31,952 nt of DNA from UBA668 sp046052275 (GTDB lineage: Bacteria > Actinomycetota > Acidimicrobiia > Acidimicrobiales > Ilumatobacteraceae): the NCBI GenBank assembly GCA_046052275.1, contig JBJOMQ010000004.1, positions 1 through 31,952 of the forward strand, in the 5' to 3' direction. The notes under the pieces are model-generated. The model did not search any database. It saw only the letters and a program-made list of their open reading frames with translations, and was not told where the DNA came from. Of the stretch, positions 30,799 through 31,952 are shown in pieces (position 1 is the first letter of the stretch; every line of letters starts with the position of its first letter). The position numbers and the translations under genes were made by a program.

Positions 30799-31952
30799 GG
30801 CGATCGCGGCGAACATCGCCTGCTCGACCGCATCCGACCAGTCATTCGACGCATCGGGGCGCGACGACAGCTTCACGACAGTGACCGCGCGGTCGCGGTC
30901 GAACCACAGCCACTGGCCGTGGATGCCGACGGCAGCGGCCTGCGAGCCGCGATCGTCGGTGAGGTACCACTGGCTTCGATAGCGACCGCCGGGGGGCAGC
31001 ATCGACTCGTACTCGTTGCCGCGCCACGCCTCGGGATCTCCGCCGGTGAGGAGGTCGTCGATCCACGATGCGGGCACGACCTGGCGTCCGTCGGCCACGC
31101 CGCCGTTGCGCACCATCTCGGTGAACCGCCCCATGTCGCGCAGCGTCGCCGCCAGGCCGCCGGCCGTGCGCGGCGCTCCGAGTCGATCGACCGCGATGTC
31201 GGCACTGCACCATGCGCCCATCGGTGCCCATATCCACTCGGAGAGCATCTCGGCGTACGGCCGGCCCGCCGCCCGCTCGCACACCCAGCCGAGCATGTCG
31301 CTGATGGGCGACAGGTACCGGAAGGGCCCGCCATGGCGTCCGTCTCGCCGACCCATCGATGCCAGGTACCCGTGCAGGTCGGGTGGGTTGGCGGGATCGC
31401 TCGGCGGCAGCCAGCCGATGGCCTCGCGATAGCGCGCCATCATCCCCGTCGAGTCGTCGTAGACCTCGTCGTAGTCGATCGACACGCGCATGTCGAGCAG
31501 GTCGCGCACTGTTGCATCGCCGAAGCCGCTCGACGCGACCTCGGGGACGATCTCGCCGACTCGGGCATCCATCGACAGGCCGCATCGGTCGAGCACCAGG
31601 CCAGCGAGGATGCCGGTGACCGACTTGGTGACGGAGAAGAGCAGGTGGGTTGCGACCGGTGTCAGCGTGCTGGCGTACTCCTCGTGCACGATCACACCGT
31701 CGTGCAGCACCAGCAAGCCGTCGCCGTCGCTTTCAGCCATCCAGCTGCGAACAGTGCGGCGACGGCCGTCGACTGCGAACTCGAGGTCGGCGAGCCCGTC
31801 ATGCAGGTCGACGCGCAGCGGCGACACGCGGTCGGGATCGCGGGCCACGTTGGCCGAGGGCACGACCTCGCGCATGTGCGCGAGGCCCCAGCGGTTGTGC
31901 GGGGCGACACGCCAGTTCGCCAGAGTGACAGCGGCCCCTTCGACGGATCGAA
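30784..31952 (-). CDS. Serine hydrolase, beta-lactamase-fold (6-aminohexanoate-dimer hydrolase / NylB-like), N-terminus outside window
   Basis: The frame stays open to the right edge and the true start lies beyond it. Upstream of the first in-window ATG (31875) the translation reads VTLANWRVAPHNRWGLAH, which matches the conserved N-terminal segment of this hydrolase group (LANW...PHNRW.F.H.RE), so that ATG is internal. The remaining ~389 residues show LFSVTKSVTG (SxxK nucleophile and Lys), FRYLSPISDMLGW (Tyr-x-Ser), and GIHGQWLWFDR (HGQ replacing KTG), the NylB/EstB-like pattern. Family members cleave amides or esters, including nylon oligomers in NylB; the natural substrate is unknown. The stop overlaps the end of hrpA by 15 bases. 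No signal peptide can be judged because the N-terminus is missing. Confidence 0.85.
   Translation of the reverse strand, partial: RSVEGAAVTLANWRVAPHNRWGLAHMREVVPSANVARDPDRVSPLRVDLHDGLADLEFAVDGRRRTVRSWMAESDGDGLLVLHDGVIVHEEYASTLTPVATHLLFSVTKSVTGILAGLVLDRCGLSMDARVGEIVPEVASSGFGDATVRDLLDMRVSIDYDEVYDDSTGMMARYREAIGWLPPSDPANPPDLHGYLASMGRRDGRHGGPFRYLSPISDMLGWVCERAAGRPYAEMLSEWIWAPMGAWCSADIAVDRLGAPRTAGGLAATLRDMGRFTEMVRNGGVADGRQVVPASWIDDLLTGGDPEAWRGNEYESMLPPGGRYRSQWYLTDDRGSQAAAVGIHGQWLWFDRDRAVTVVKLSSRPDASNDWSDAVEQAMFAAIASAVA

Noticed and set aside
1..31952. CRISPR array, transposon, prophage, toxin-antitoxin or defence island
   Set aside because: No regularly spaced repeats, transposase or integrase motifs, or compositional break were seen in any part of the window.

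Overview
The window is a dense, high-GC stretch of bacterial chromosome carrying about 30 protein-coding genes on both strands. No rRNA, tRNA, CRISPR array, insertion sequence or phage gene was seen. The longest gap between genes is about 97 bases, so there is no gene-free stretch over 300 bases. GC-rich codons, GTG starts, 1-20 base gene overlaps, DUF501, paired XdhC proteins and many apparently leaderless starts (TANNNT 6-9 bases before the start codon) point to an actinobacterium. Gene content fits Acidimicrobiia (Ilumatobacter-like) best, but that placement is inference.

Layout: 1-3776 holds the tail of a flavin oxidoreductase, a HAD phosphatase fused through one membrane helix to a GH18 domain, and a GlgX-like debranching enzyme on the minus strand. 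3815-8996 is a molybdenum hydroxylase (CO-dehydrogenase-type) maturation set: coxD, coxE, two XdhC-type proteins, a MobA-like nucleotidyltransferase and coxG. A secreted NlpC/P60 hydrolase interrupts it on the other strand. The structural genes coxL/M/S are not in the window. 9004-10543 carries DUF501, what looks like the C-terminal half of a Ppx/GppA phosphatase, and a GNAT acetyltransferase. 10544-12342 has a small His-rich basic protein, a crotonase-fold protein lacking both catalytic glutamates, and an unknown protein.

12379-17361 is a base/nucleoside block (queF, upp, phospho-sugar mutase, adenosine kinase) with a secreted SGNH hydrolase between upp and the mutase. 17407-19959 is an M1 aminopeptidase. 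19963-25976 is a catabolic-looking group: nitroreductase, acyl-CoA synthetase, serine hydrolase, GMC oxidoreductase and an alpha/beta hydrolase. 26072-31952 holds a two-domain fasciclin lipoprotein, an HrpA-type helicase and a NylB-like serine hydrolase that runs off the right edge.

The genes are mostly ordinary for the lineage. The items most worth a second look are an 18-bp perfect inverted repeat just inside the hrpA coding region, the HAD-membrane-GH18 fusion, the apparent half-Ppx beside DUF501, the orphan Mo-hydroxylase maturation set with a split XdhC, and the compact divergent leaderless promoters. I did not find a convincing new multi-gene system. All product names come from reading translations and motifs by eye; no database search was run.
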